Shown here in pieces: positions 45,701 through 56,960 of a DNA stretch of 64,000 bases. The notes under the pieces were generated by a model, which was not told the origin of the DNA, made no database searches, and was given only the letters and a program-made list of their open reading frames with translations. A program made the position numbers and the translations under genes. Source of the stretch: Rhizophagus irregularis (lineage: Eukaryota; Glomeromycota; Glomeromycetes; Glomerales; Glomeraceae); contig NC_089455.1 in NCBI RefSeq assembly GCF_026210795.1, forward strand, positions 2,790,001 through 2,854,000, read 5' to 3'. Every line of letters begins with the position of its first letter. Position 1 is the stretch's first letter.

Positions 45701-48700
45701 AATATTTTTTAAATTTTAATTCAATATTACAATATAATTTTTTATAAAAATATATATTTCATAATGTATATACAATTTTTTTGTATAGTGAAAAAACTGA
45801 AAAATGTGGTTAAGAATTGGTAATACAGCTGTAAAAAGTCACAAATTGGACAAATATAGCTAAAATCAGCCAATTTTTATTTATTTGACGTGTGGTAGAG
45901 TAAGTTTTTCTACACTTTAAAGCATCAAACAATACTAGTATCTGCTAATATGTACTACCCAAAAACTCACTGATGTAAAATCACAATTATTAAAAAATTC
46001 ACAAGAATTTTTGTTAATACTGTTTAATTTTTAAGTTCAAAGTCCGATTGATAATACTAAATTCAAAACTCAATTATAAATCATTTTTATAAATTATAAT
46101 TTAAAAATTAAGCAGTATTAAGGAAAATTCTCATGAATTTTTCTTAATACTACTTAATTTTAATTTAACTAATTTAGTATTAAGGTTTTAATTTAAAAAT
46201 TAAGCAGTATCAAGGAAAATTCTTGCAAATTTTTCTTAATACTGCTTATTGTGCTTAATTCTAATTTAACTAATTTAGTATTAAGGCTTTAATTTTAAAA
46301 TTAAGCAGTATCAAGGAAAATTCTTGCGAATTTTTCTTAATACTGCTTATATCTGCTAATTCGTGAAATTAGCCAAACATAAAGATTTGCATATTTTAAC
46401 AAGAATTATGTTTCACAAGTTTAAATTGTATGTGTTACATAATCAGATGATCTAAATCTATCAAAAAATAAAAAAAAATTTTTTAACGTTTATTCAAAAA
46501 TAACAATGGCAACTACTTTTTTTTCAATCACTTTTCAATCACTTTTCAATCAGATTTTTGTTAGGTGACTTAGAAAAGTTTATAGGCATATACAGCAGGT
46601 TTTTTTTAATCAGTAAGTAAGAAAACAAATATTAATAATTTTTATTAATAAGAAAAATCTTTTTTCATTTATTTTTAACCTTATTTCCTTCTTTTTTTTA
46701 GTAAAAATATATACAAAATAAAAATGAGAGTTATGATTTAGAGTTTTTGAGATATTTGTTTTTGTTTTTTACTATACTAATTTTATTCTACTTGTTAATT
46801 ACTTTTTAAAATTGATTTTATTAATTTATTCAATTTAAAACAGAAATGGCAAATAAAAACTTGTTAAGTAAAGTAAAAAGAGCCCAATAATACCTGTAAA
46901 GATCATCTTTTGGTAAGAATTATAATTTTAAAAATTTTTGTGTCAGAGTTTTATTCAATTAACAAAATCGTTAATATCTTGGCGTACATGTATGCTAAAC
47001 ACATATATTTATATTCATATGAAAGCCCAGAATCTACTCTACCTGAACGAAAAAAGATTATTCAAATCGAATTACTAGATGTGAAGATATTAACGATCAA
47101 AGTCAAAGGTTAAAAATAAATATATTGAACGTAATTATTCAGCAACTTGTGATCCAATTCATGTGATATTTGGTTTATGGATAGCTCTTGATTACCTCTT
47201 TCTAATGAATATAAATTCATTCGTCTAGCACACATATACGTTAAGTTATTCAATATTTTGTCATAACAATTATATTTAAATTTTTTAATTTTAATGATAT
47301 TATTAAAAAAATCAAAAAATAATATAATCAAATCAATTTTATTTATATCAGCGGTGTGAATCTATCATTTTCATGTAAATTGTATTAGCATTTTCTTAAT
47401 AAAGTTAGTTTTTTGAATATAAAAACTTAATTCCATAAATCAGTCCATATGTTAATTCTAATTTAACTAATTTAGTAGTATTAAGGCTTTAATTTAAAAA
47501 TTAAGCAGTATCAAGGAAAATTCTTGCGAATTTTTCTTAATACTGCTTAATTCTAATTTAACTAATTTAATATTAAAGCTTTAATTTAAAAATTAAGCAG
47601 TATCAAAGAAAATTCTCACAAATTTTTCTTAATTCTAATTTAGCTAATTTAGTATTAAGACTTTAATTTAAAAATTAAGCAGTATTAAGAAAAATTTTTA
47701 CAAATTTTCTTATTAAAAAAAAGAACTTTTAAATTACTAATTAAACTTTAAAAACAATCTGTATGATTTAAATTTTAAAAAAAATACTTCTGCTTTTTAA
47801 TTTTCGCATTTCTACATTTAACCAATTAAAATTCAGCTGATCGCTGATCACATGCATTAATAACACGTTATTGTTTATTTTTTGTTTATTTTTTCAAAAA
47901 TATTCTTTTCTCTTCTTTTTTTTAGAAAAAAAAAGACAATAAAAATGAATACCAAAATTATTTTAACATATAATAATAAAAATTAAATAAAAAACTTATT
48001 TTGATAATATATAATATATATATTTGTACCAAACTACTAGTTATACAAAAAGTGATATGCACGTATATCAATTAACAATTACTTTCACTAATATCTCTCT
48101 GGAATTGTAATGGTGAATTTTAACTAAACAACTATATGTACACCGTTTTATGTTTTTATTTTTATATTAATATTATATGTTAACATATATTAATTATATT
48201 TTTTTTTTTACTTTTATGTATTTTATTTAATTTTTTTAATATATTACTAACATTACTACTATCGTTTTATTACTTTTTTATATCTAACTAATATATTAAT
48301 ATTATTACTAACTTTTTATTATTTCTTTTTTATATTTAAAATAATGATAATATTACTAATTAAATTTCTTTTTTTTACGAACCTTTTATTATTCCTTTTT
48401 TATATTTAAAATAATGATAATATTACTAATTAAATTTCTTTTTTTTTACGAACCTTTTATTATTCCTTTTTTATATTTAAAATAATGATAATATTACTAA
48501 TTAAATTTCTTTTTTTTTGTTTATATTTTGCTAATATTATTTTTTTTACAAATAGTATATTATTTTATACTAGTTTTTTATTTATATTATTTATAAAAAA
48601 ATATTTGTATATTTAATATTATTTAATAAAAATTTTATTGATTATAAATGCATTTTAAATTCTGTTTGCAAATATAAAATATACGATTTAATTGAATAAT

Positions 48701-51700
48701 ATATACTATTTATCAGTACAAAATATGCAGTTTAAACTGGAAAAAAGTACTGTTTATCAGTATAAAATATACGGTTTATCCTGGAAAAGTATACTGTTTG
48801 CAATATAAAATATAAAACAATATACTGTTTATTGGTAAAAAACATACGGGTTTTTTACTGTTTACAAGTATAAAACATACGGGTGAAACTGGAAAAATAT
48901 ACTGTATGCAAACCGTATATATGATACGGTGTGCAGAATACTGAATATATACAGTATGTGAAAATACTGTAATTATACGGTAATAATACTATAAATATAC
49001 TGTTCGCAAAATACGAAAATACAGTATACTAACCGTATATATATTTTTTATAGGGAGAGTTTTGGCAGTTTTGGCATTTATAATAAGTTTTGGCAGTTTC
49101 GCCTTTCTCCAAAGTTTTGCCAGTTTTTTAATATAACTTTAATATAGTTTTGGCAGAATTTCGCTTTTCGGCAAAACGCCATCTTGCCTAAACCCCTAGG
49201 TTTCGGCAAGCAACCTTAGGTGAGAAGGTTACTTTTTTAATTCTTTAACAAAATGGTTACTAACATTTCGTTCTGTTTTTTTTTTATTATTTTTTATAAA
49301 AAAAATTATTCATTAATTTTTTTTATTCTGTAGGAATTCAGGTCTGATTTTGAAGCATAGCTCCCTTCAATTCGAAGATTTTAAAAAAATTAAATCCCAA
49401 GTAAGTATTCGGAATGTTTTGAAAACTACTTAAATATATTAAGTTTTTTTTTTTATAAAATAACATTACCTAACATTTTCTTTATTTTGCAGGAAACACA
49501 CTGGTCGAAATCATTTATTTCGTCAATAAGACTTTTCGGCAACAATTCGGCAAATCGATCACATGATTCATCACACATTCAGCATCAGAAAAAATTCGGC
49601 ATAAATCAACTGGTCGATTTTAGGTCAATTTTTGGTTGAGTTGTAACATAAAAAAATCCATAAATCGACCAATATTTTTTTTTATTGATTTTTATTAATA
49701 ACAAACAATCAACTTAAAAACTTTTTTGACGATTTTTAAACGATTTTTTAATTAATTAATATCAATAATGGCAAAAGTTTAGCAGATCAGTGACATATAA
49801 TGTACTAAGCCGCAGCCACAGTAATTAGTTGATCTATTACCAAATTTAGACTATTAATAATAGTTTAAACTATTTCGAAAAAAAAATCTTTTTTTCTCGA
49901 AATGGTTTTTTTGTTTAATCGGCTCTGGCGTGAATACCGATATTCCAGGTAAAGTTTCAAAAAAAAATTCTGAAACTTTCTTTAATAAAACGTTTTTAAT
50001 ACTAAAAAATGTTTTTTTTTTAATATTTTTTATATAGGAAATCGGTTCCGGCGTGGATACTGATATTCCAGGTAAAGTTTCGAAAAATTTTCAAAACTAT
50101 CTTAAAAAAAAAATGTTTTTTACTAAAAAACGCCTTTTTTAAAATATTTTTTGTTTAGGAAATTGGTTTCGGCATGGATACCATTTCCCAGGTGAAGTAC
50201 TATTTTAAAAAAAAATCATTTTTTACTAAAAAACGTCTTTTTTATAATATTTTTTGTTTAGGGAATTAGTTCCGGCATGGATACCATTTCTCTAGGTAAA
50301 TTTTTGAAAAGTTTCAAAACTTTCTTAAAAAAATAAACGTTTTATAACTAAAAAACGTTTTTTTAAATATTTTTTGTTTAGGGAATTGGTTCCGGCGTGA
50401 ATACCGTTTTTCTAGGTAAAGTTTTGAAAAATTTCGAAACTTACTTAAAAAAAAACGTTTTAACGTAAAAAAACGTTTTTTTTTGTTTTTTTTTGCAGAA
50501 AATCGGCTCTAGCATGAATACCGATATTCCAGATAAGTTTTGAAAAAAAAATTCAAAACTTTATAAAAAAAAATGTTTTTTAATATTAAAAACATTTTTT
50601 TTTTTCATTTTTGTATAGGAAATCGGCTCCAACGTGGACGCTGATATTCCAGATAAGTTTCAAAATATTTTAAAACTTTTAAAAATGTTTTTTAATATTA
50701 AGAAAATGTTTTTTTTTTACTTTTTTATATAGGAATTCAGCCCCAACGTGAATACCGATATTCCAGGTAAGTTTCGAAATAAATGTTTCGAAACTTCTTT
50801 AAAAATGAAACATTTTTTAATAAAAAACGTTTTTTTATTATTTTTATTTAGGAAATCGGTTCTGGCATGGATACCGTTTCCTAGGTAAAGTTTCGAAACT
50901 AAGTTTCGAAACTTCTTTAATAAAACGTTTTTAATAAAAAAAATGTTTTTTTTATCATTTTTATTTAGGAATTCAGCTCCAACGTGAACGCCAATATTCC
51001 AGGTAAGTTTCGAAATATTTTGAAACTTTTTTAATAATAAAAAAACATTTTTTATTTTTTGTTTTTTTATATAGGAATTTGGCGACGTCGATATTCCAGG
51101 TAAGTTTTGAAACAAAATGTTTCAAAACTTTAAAAACGTTTTTTAATAAAAAAAACATTTTTTTTTCAATATTTTTTATATAGGAATTCAGTTCTGGCGT
51201 GGATACCAAATCCCAAGATAAGTTTTGAGATTTTTGAAACTTTAATAAAAAAAACGTTAATTTCTAACATTTTTTTTTTATATTATTGTAGGGATATCAG
51301 TTCTGGCGTGAATACTGAATCCCAAAGGTAAGTTTCAAAGAATCTCTTCGAAACTATCTTTTTTTTAAAGAACGATTTACTAATCGTTTCTTTTTTTTTG
51401 TAGGTACAGAAAAAACCAAGATTCGTAAGTATATACGAATCTTGGTTTTATTTTTTTTATTTTAATATTACGAACGGTTACTAATAACCATTCCTCTTTT
51501 TTTTTTTATAGGTCGGGTGGGATTTCTGATAAATAGATGAACCAAGATTCGTAAGTACAGTTCTTGGGCTTTGGATATACAGGTAAGTTTCGAAGTGAAG
51601 GAATCGAAACTCTTTAAAATAAATTATTTTTTTTAAATTTTTTTTTATTTTTTTCTTTTATTTTGTAGGTTTCGGCTTTCGGTTCTTTATTTGTTGGATA

Positions 51701-54080
51701 TATGGGTAAGTTTTGAAGTAAAACTTCGAAACTTTTTTTGAGAAAAATTATTTTAATTTTTTTTCTTCCATTTTGTAGGTTTGGCCTTCAGTTCTTGGAT
51801 GTTGAATATATGGGTGAGTTTCGGAGTAAAATCTTCAAACCTTTTTTTAAAAAAAATTATTTTTTTTAATTTTTTTTAAAAATTTTTTTTCTTCTATTTT
51901 GTAGGTTCGGCCTTTGGTTCTTGAGCATTGGATATGGGTAAGTTTCGAAGTAAAACTTCAAAACTTATTCTAAAAGAAATATTTTTTTTTAACTTAATTT
52001 TTTTTTTTTGTAGATTTCTTTCGGTTCTTGGGCGTTTGGATATTTAGGTGAGTTTCGAAGTGAAAGAATCGAAACTCTTTAAAAAGAATAATAATTTTAC
52101 TTTTTATTTTGTAGGTTTCAGCTTTCAGTTCTTGGGCTTTGGATGTATGAGTGAGTTTCAAAGTAAAAACTTCGCAACTTTTTTTTTAAAAGAATTATTT
52201 TTTAAAAATTTTTTTTTATTTTTTTTGTAGGTTTTGGCCTTTGGTTCTTGGGTATTGGATATACGGGTGAGTTTCAAAGCTTTGTTTCTTTTCGAAACTT
52301 AAAAAAAAAAATTTTAATTTTATTTATTTATTTTTTTACTTTGTAGGTGTCGGTTGTGATATCCTTGGACTTTGGATGGATGAGTTTCAAAATTTCACTT
52401 TCTTTTTGAAACTTTTTTAATAAAAAACTAATCATTTCTTTCTTTTTTTTTTTGTAGGTTTTCACTTCGAACTTATATTGAATGGATCGGGTAAGTTTCA
52501 TATTTTGAAGCATATTTTTTTTTTTTATCGAAGAAACTTTAACTAATTGTTTCTTCTTTTTTTTTGCAGGTTTCCACTTCAGATTTTTGGTTGGGTAAGT
52601 TTCGAAATATATTTTGAAACTTAATTTTTTTTATTGAAATAATAACAGTTTACTAACTGTTTCTTTATTTTTTTTTGTAGATTTCTCTTTCGGATTTTTG
52701 TCAGATTGCTGAATAAGTTGTTGGATGGTGGATGATGGGTAGTAGATGAGATGTAGACGATGGTTGATGGTGGTTGACGATGGTTGACAATGGATGGTGG
52801 ATGGTTAATGGTGAATGGTGAATGGTGAATGGTAGATGGTGGATGGTGGATAGTAGGTGTAAATAGACAGATACTGTAGATATTAGTTATTTAATATGAT
52901 AATTTTTAATGTGTAATTTTATTAATAAAGCAAAATATAATTAATTGATTGTTATTACAAAATTAAAAATAAGCTAAATACATAAAAATCATTAACAATT
53001 AGACAAAATTAAACTTAATTTCGTCTAACATTTGGCAATTTGAAATTTGGATGAATGTTTAGTAAAAGGTTGACGAATAGTTTATTTCCAATTTTTTAAT
53101 GAATTTTTGCCGATTTGTGATTGCCAAGTGGCAGGCGAACTGTGCAAATCGTCCATAATAATTTTGATGATTTTTTTGGCAATGATCGGCCAAAATTAGA
53201 TCAACTTTCGTCCAACATTTGTCAATTTGAAATTTGGACGAAATGGACTATTCTGACCAGTGACAAGTTCCAAAAGTAATCTGACGATTATTTCATTTTA
53301 TTCTCTTTAGCGGGTCTTCGGCACTTTAAATACGTGAATGGTGCTCTCTTAGGTAGGTATTGAATTTTTTTGGACATGTGGGAAAGGATTTAATTAATAT
53401 ATTTCTTTCAATAAAATATTTTTTAACATTTTATTCATTCTTTTTAGACGTTCAAAACCTGGATTTTTTGTTTAATTTTCTGGAGCATATTCCTTGGTGA
53501 GTTTCTTTTTTATCTTTTATTTTGATGAAACTTACTAATGTTTCGTTATATTTTTTTATTTTATAGGTGACCAGTTTTTTGGATACTAGGATACGTACAA
53601 TCATGGAATTTTAGTGGGTATTTCAGCAATCTTTCTTGAATTTTTTATTTTAACATTTACCGAAAGTTACATTTCATTTTTTATTCTTTTTTTTAGACAG
53701 CCAATTTTTCTGGATGCGTGAATTTTGGTAGAAAGCTGAAATTTTTTAATCTATTTTAACGAAACATTCACTAATATTTCATTTATTCTTTTTTGTAAAC
53801 AGTCAGTTCTTCTTGGAATATTTGGACATGTGAAACTCGGTAAGAAAGAGGAGGTTGTTTTTTAGTCCTTTTAATGAAATGATTACTAACGTTGCATTTA
53901 TTTTTTTGTAGACAGCTTGGCTTTTTGACTATTTGAATGCGTGGAAATATGGTAGGATATTAACAGTTTTTAATTATTCTTTAATGAACCATTTATTTGC
54001 TTAAACTTTTTAATTACACTAACAATTTCATTTTTTATTTTTTTTAGATAGATTTTTGGTTCTTTAGATGTTTAGATGAA
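42473..54080 (+). CDS. Candidate secreted micro-exon gene, split by two nested transposon insertions
   Basis: Exon 1 (42473-42512) encodes MARKIILFFVLIN, a basic start plus hydrophobic core like a signal peptide. Then come 42593-42632 (or from 42609), 42713-42761, [6.4-kb insertion], 49334-49400, 49493-49498 joined across the CACTA element to 53266-53275, 53311-53352, 53448-53496, 53567-53617, 53697-53727, 53803-53839, 53912-53951 and 54048 on. Exons 1-3 join in phase if exon 2 starts at 42609, giving ...INGSDTLLEKDSQFFGVFRH. DSQFF-like words recur in the exons at 53567, 53697 and 53803, so the exons are duplicates. The layout recalls the SP7-type repeat effectors of AM fungi, which have a signal peptide and repeats interrupted by introns. 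Frame is not open throughout in my reading (stops at 53567 and 53803), so it may be partly dead. Confidence 0.45.
43133..44095. mobile_element. pogo-like non-autonomous element, copy 1 (963 bp)
   Basis: Ends CAGTCAACTCTCTTTATAGT and the complement of CAGTCAACTCCCTCTATAGT; TA duplication (43131-43132, 44096-44097). Element A has the empty site (CTACAG-TA-TATTAAAATTC on its minus strand), proving the limits. CAGT ends with a TA target are typical of the Tc1/mariner-pogo group. The interior has repeated blocks CCATTCGATTCGTCTTGATG alternating with TCCAATCACTAGAT, about every 120-130 bp, four times. No transposase. Confidence 0.85.
44640..45570. repeat. 186-bp tandem repeat of element B, about five copies
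   Basis: Reverse-orientation equivalent of 9365-10430, with GAAGGTACAGTTAATACTTG and TCAGAGCGTATTTTGAGCAC recurring at about 182-186-bp steps. Copy number is lower than in A. Confidence 0.8.
46090..47710. repeat. 92-bp hairpin repeats of element B flanking the shared nested element
   Basis: Units with TTAAGCAGTATCAAGGAAAATTC / GAATTTTTCTTAATACTGCT lie at 46095-46350 and 47455-47710. Between them is the segment shared with A (7239-8362), including the coding-like block at 47020-47110 (SPESTLPERKKIIQIELLD). The left group here matches 8361-8725 in A and the right group matches 6840-7062. Confidence 0.7.
49334..49498 (+). other. Middle micro-exons, left of the CACTA element
   Basis: Exon 49334-49400 (acceptor TTCTGTAG, donor GTAAGTATT at 49401) and the start of the exon at 49493 (acceptor TTTTGCAG). 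The intron at 49228-49333 contains AAATG-GTTACTAA-CATTT (49251-49268), a stem with the branch-point-like TTACTAA in its loop. The exon at 49493 is cut after six bases by the CACTA element. Confidence 0.5.
49917..52740 (+). repeat. Array of about 25 tandem micro-exon/intron units inside the CACTA-like element
   Basis: Class 1 (49917-51330, 13 units) has 25-36-nt exon-like blocks such as GGTTCCGGCGTGGATACCGA..TATTCCAG (50038-50071, 50159-50191, 50262-50295, 50382-50415, 50733-50766, 50852-50884, 50969-51002, 51075-51099, 51292-51327), each between T-rich-AG and GTAAG/GTGAA. At least three units have AT for GT (CCAG-ATAAGT near 50533, 50653, 51217). Class 2 (51404-52740, 12 units) has blocks such as TTTCGGTTCTTGGGCGTTTG..GGATAT (51669-51705, 51779-51813, 51905-51937, 52014-52047, 52115-52150, 52231-52266, 52459-52490, 52570-52594). 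Introns are about 70-110 nt. Most exons are 33-37 nt and many are not multiples of 3, so a single long frame is not kept. Confidence 0.65.
52726..52860. repeat. GATGGTGGAT minisatellite
   Basis: Degenerate 7-10-bp units of GGTGGATGAT, GGTTGATG and AATGGTGA directly follow the last unit of the array and are all purine-rich on the plus strand. No frame is kept. Confidence 0.7.
53263..54080 (+). other. 3' micro-exons of the split gene
   Basis: Exons 53311-53352, 53448-53496, 53567-53617, 53697-53727, 53803-53839, 53912-53951 and 54048 onward, with donors GTAGGT, GTGAGT, GTATTT, GTAGAA, GTAAGA and GTAGGA and T-rich acceptors. The exon at 53697 (ACAGCCAATTTTTCTGGATG) is a clear relative of the one at 42713 (ACAGCCAATTCTTTGGAGTA), linking the two sides of the insertions. 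The intron at 53497 folds GAAAC-TTACTAAT-GTTTC (53527-53544). Confidence 0.55.
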
Positions 54081-54600
54081 AGTTATTTTTTTATTTAAAT
54101 TATTTACTTTAACGAATGAGCAAAGGGCAAATGAAAATGCCGTTAGACTAAAATTTTACTTTTTGTATAAGAACTTTAGTATAGATATATAGTAATGCGT
54201 TTAATATAATATTTGATTTTATTGTTATATTGTGACAATTATGTTTATAAATTATTGCTTAATTGTAATGTGGTTTCTGCGTAATCTCTACCTAATTATA
54301 ACTTTAATTTGCTATGCATATGCGCTAATCTATACCCTAACCCTAAATTTTTGAGATAACCCCAAATTTTGTAAACCAATCATAATGATAGTCAAATCAC
54401 CTGACATTATGGTAACACCAATGACGCATAATTTTTTATATATTGTTTTGATTTTTCTCTTATAGCAGTAAAGAAATATGATATTGAGACTCGTACTGAA
54501 TTTTAATTACCGTACTTATCACATTTTTGTAGATCTGTTGTACAATTTTTTATATCATGTTAATTTTTTTTAACGCGTCAAAAAAACTGTTACTTTCTAA
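54081..54600. other. Spacer between the micro-exon gene and the convergent gene pair
   Basis: A+T-rich; no gene. A two-unit CCCTAACCCTAA is present near 54339, too short to be a telomere. The promoter of the gene at 54601 probably lies here. Confidence 0.4.
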
Positions 54601-56802
54601 ATGTCAAATTCTAATCAGCAAAGACCTTATGAAGAAGAAAATTACCCTATTTCACCTGAAATAATATACTATGGTGACCGAAAATTTGTTTATATTGTCA
54701 TTCAAGAAGGTATCTACCCACCGGCTGTGAATTATACTGAAGCGCCTAATTATTTTCCTATACCTGATAATTATACTATTAAAACTACCTGGGGTCGGGC
54801 TAATAACAGCTGTACTATTCAATGTTCTATTTACTATGTAGAAGAAAAACCTCATTACTTAATTTGTTTTGGAGATAATTTACAATATCAAGTTTTTTCA
54901 GCTCAATCACCATTTGATGCTTCTGTTGAACTACACAAAGTAAGTTATTATATGTTTATTATTTAGAAAATTTTAAAAAAAATCATAAAAGAAGGTATTC
55001 TAATATATACATACTTTATTAGATTATAACACCAGATAGGAGAACTGCTGTTTCTGAAGTTCATCTTTTTGGACTTCAATTAAAATGCATTAATAGAAAT
55101 CGCAAAGGTAGACCACGTGAATTGAAACTTCATAAAGAATCAAGCAAAACTACACAAATTAAGCGTGCAAAAGGTCTTGCAAAAAAAGAACAGGTGCACT
55201 TTGAAAATACAATTAAAGATTTTTACAATCCCAAAGATCGTGTAGTTTTAAAGGCTATAGATTTTACTGTAGAAAATAAAGAATACCATGTAACATTTGG
55301 TGATGAGAATTATGTTAAAAAAAAACAAAAATTGCAATCAATTGCATATGTACAAGACGTAGAAAATATACCTCGTGATGCATATCGTCATCTTGCAGCT
55401 GTAGAATCAATATTACCACGAGAATATGCTATTTCTCAAACCCGTCAAGAGATTAATGCATATATGGAAGAATTAATACCCATTAATTTCATTGATTTAA
55501 ATTCTACCATTATGCAAGAAGGATTTTCGGAAGAACCTGATATAACTGATCCATTAATTATTGAACAAGTTATTAATGCAACTGGAAAAGGTGCTTACCG
55601 AAGTGTTAAAAAAATTCTTGAGTATATAATACCATTATATGTTGAAAAGGGAATATTAGATCCTGCAATACCAACTATTCATCTTCGAATATCTGGTGAT
55701 GGGCGGAACGTAGGACGAAAGGTGAAGCATGTGATGATTACCGTAGCACTATTGGATGATTCAATAAACATTTGTAAGCCCAATTACCATTATACAACTA
55801 TCTTATTTCCGGGAAGTGAAAATTATCCAACTTTAAAAATTGCAGCAAATGCTCTTACTCAGGAATTGCAAGAACTGAGTAATGTAGGAATAGTTATCAA
55901 TAATACTCTTTGGAATTTTGAGTTTTTTTTTAACTCAGATTGGAAATTTCTCGCTACCTGTTTAGGTTTTAATGCTGCAAATTCCAATAATTTTTGCCCA
56001 TAGTGTGAAATAACAAAAAATCAACGCGGAAATGGGCAAAATGACTGGACAATTAGTAAATCAATGAGTAGTTTAAATGAAAATCCAACAGCATACCCTG
56101 GTCATAAATTACCTCCACTTTTCAATATGATTTCACTTAAAAATCATGTTCCAGATAAACTTCATATAATGTTACGTATTACTGACCGTTTATGGGAGTT
56201 AGTTTTACAAGAAATCAAAAATGAGGGATTATTTAATGGACATAACTCGGAATATTATAATTAAGGAGATGGAAAATTTAAAAATCAGGTTTGAGTTTTG
56301 GAATATTCATGGTACTAATAATTGGAATTACACTTCCTTAATGGGTGATGATAAGCTTTGTGTTCTTCGAAACTTTAATTTGACAAAACTTTTTGATCCA
56401 GAACGAGCCGCATTAATTAAAAGTTTGTGGGATGGATTTGCTGAATTATATGATCTTTTAGGAGAAAAAACAACAGATCCACAATATTTTTGTTTAAAAG
56501 CAAAAGTATGGTGTGAATTATTTTTGAAAAAAACGGTAATAGATTCTAAAACTAATACTATTTTAGAACAAGGACTTTATCGATCATCAGATATAACCCC
56601 TTATATACATGTTTTAGTATCACATGTTTGGGAATTTATGCTTATCCATAAAAGGTGGGGATTAAACGCATTTTCGTGTAGTGCTGTTGAAAAAAAAAAT
56701 CACGATCATGTCTGTTATTTTTTTAAGAAAACTCTCAAGAATGGCGGAAAATTTCAAAATAAAACATCAGCAATTTGTGAAATTTTGGAACATGAAAACT
56801 GA
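54601..56802 (+). pseudogene. Mobile-family hypothetical with FCP-W-C motif (decayed)
   Basis: Exon 1 is 54601-54939 (MSNSNQQRPYEEENYPISPE), the intron is 54940-55022 and exon 2 starts at 55023 in phase. Key blocks: IHLRISGDGRNVGRKVKHVM, KPNYHYTTILFPGSENYPTL, FNSDWKFLATCLGFNAANSN, then FCP-stop-C; TAG at 56001 replaces the Trp of the FCPWC motif. Later blocks are PPLFNMISLKNHVPDKLHIM, RWGLNAFSCSAVEKKNH and ICEILEHEN. A frameshift near 56238 separates LFNG from DITRNIIIKEMENL. I know this as a large repeated family in Rhizophagus and some animals, with transposon-like dispersal; its chemistry is unknown to me. It faces the C2H2 gene at 56961-57620. Confidence 0.6.
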
Positions 56803-56960
56803 CTTTTATTTTATACTCAAAATAACATCTCTCTTTCCTATCCAAAACCTCAATATATTCACATTTTATAATTTCTTTTAATACATTTTATATACATTGA
56901 AAAAATTGTCTTTAATTAAAAGAAAAAATTCTAAACATATGTATATAATTTTTTTTTCTA

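Larger units (their letters stand above)
42853..49055. mobile_element. Element B: inverted copy of element A, 6.2 kb
   Basis: Ends CCCTATAAAAAATATGTA and the complement of CCCTATAAAAAATATATA; AGA duplicated at 42850-42852 and 49056-49058. The occupied target GGC-AGA-GTTTTGGC is intact in the MITE copy at 29989, which confirms the 3-bp duplication. It carries a pogo-like insertion (43133-44095) absent from A, and lacks the Harbinger-type MITE of A. About 5.24 kb without the passenger. Interior repeats correspond to A in reverse order. No credible protein: the frames at 46910-47113 and 47110-47331 belong to the nested element shared with A. Confidence 0.85.
42770..49218. mobile_element. MULE-type MITE, copy 2, split by element B
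   Basis: Left part 42770-42852 and right part 49056-49218 align end to end with copy 1 (29989-30231). Ends AAGGTTGCTTG / CAAGCAACCTTA; duplication GGTGAGAAT (42761-42769) versus GGTGAGAAG (49219-49227), one mismatch. It duplicated the intron's donor sequence, so two GTGAGAA sites now exist. About 246 bp without its passengers. Confidence 0.85.
49499..53262. mobile_element. CACTA-like element (3.76 kb) carrying a micro-exon array
   Basis: Left end CACTGGTCGAAATCATTT..TTTCGTC; the right end is the complement of CACTGGTCAGAATAGTCC..TTTCGTC. Only the outer 8 bp and parts of the next 18 match, as in CACTA families, which have short TIRs and long subterminal repeats. ACA is duplicated at 49496-49498 and 53263-53265. 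Subterminal copies of TTTCGTC, CGTCTAACATTTG-CAATTT and TTCGGCA lie at both ends. Removing it rejoins a 16-nt micro-exon with donor GTAATC. No transposase: instead, 49917-52740 holds about 25 micro-exon-like units. Confidence 0.75.

Noticed and set aside
46910-47331. Two small frames in element B as genes
   Set aside because: They sit in the segment shared with element A, where the matching frames are broken; treated as a recurring block instead.
54339-54352. Telomere-like CCCTAACCCTAA
   Set aside because: Only two units, with single-copy DNA on both sides; chance or a very old trace.
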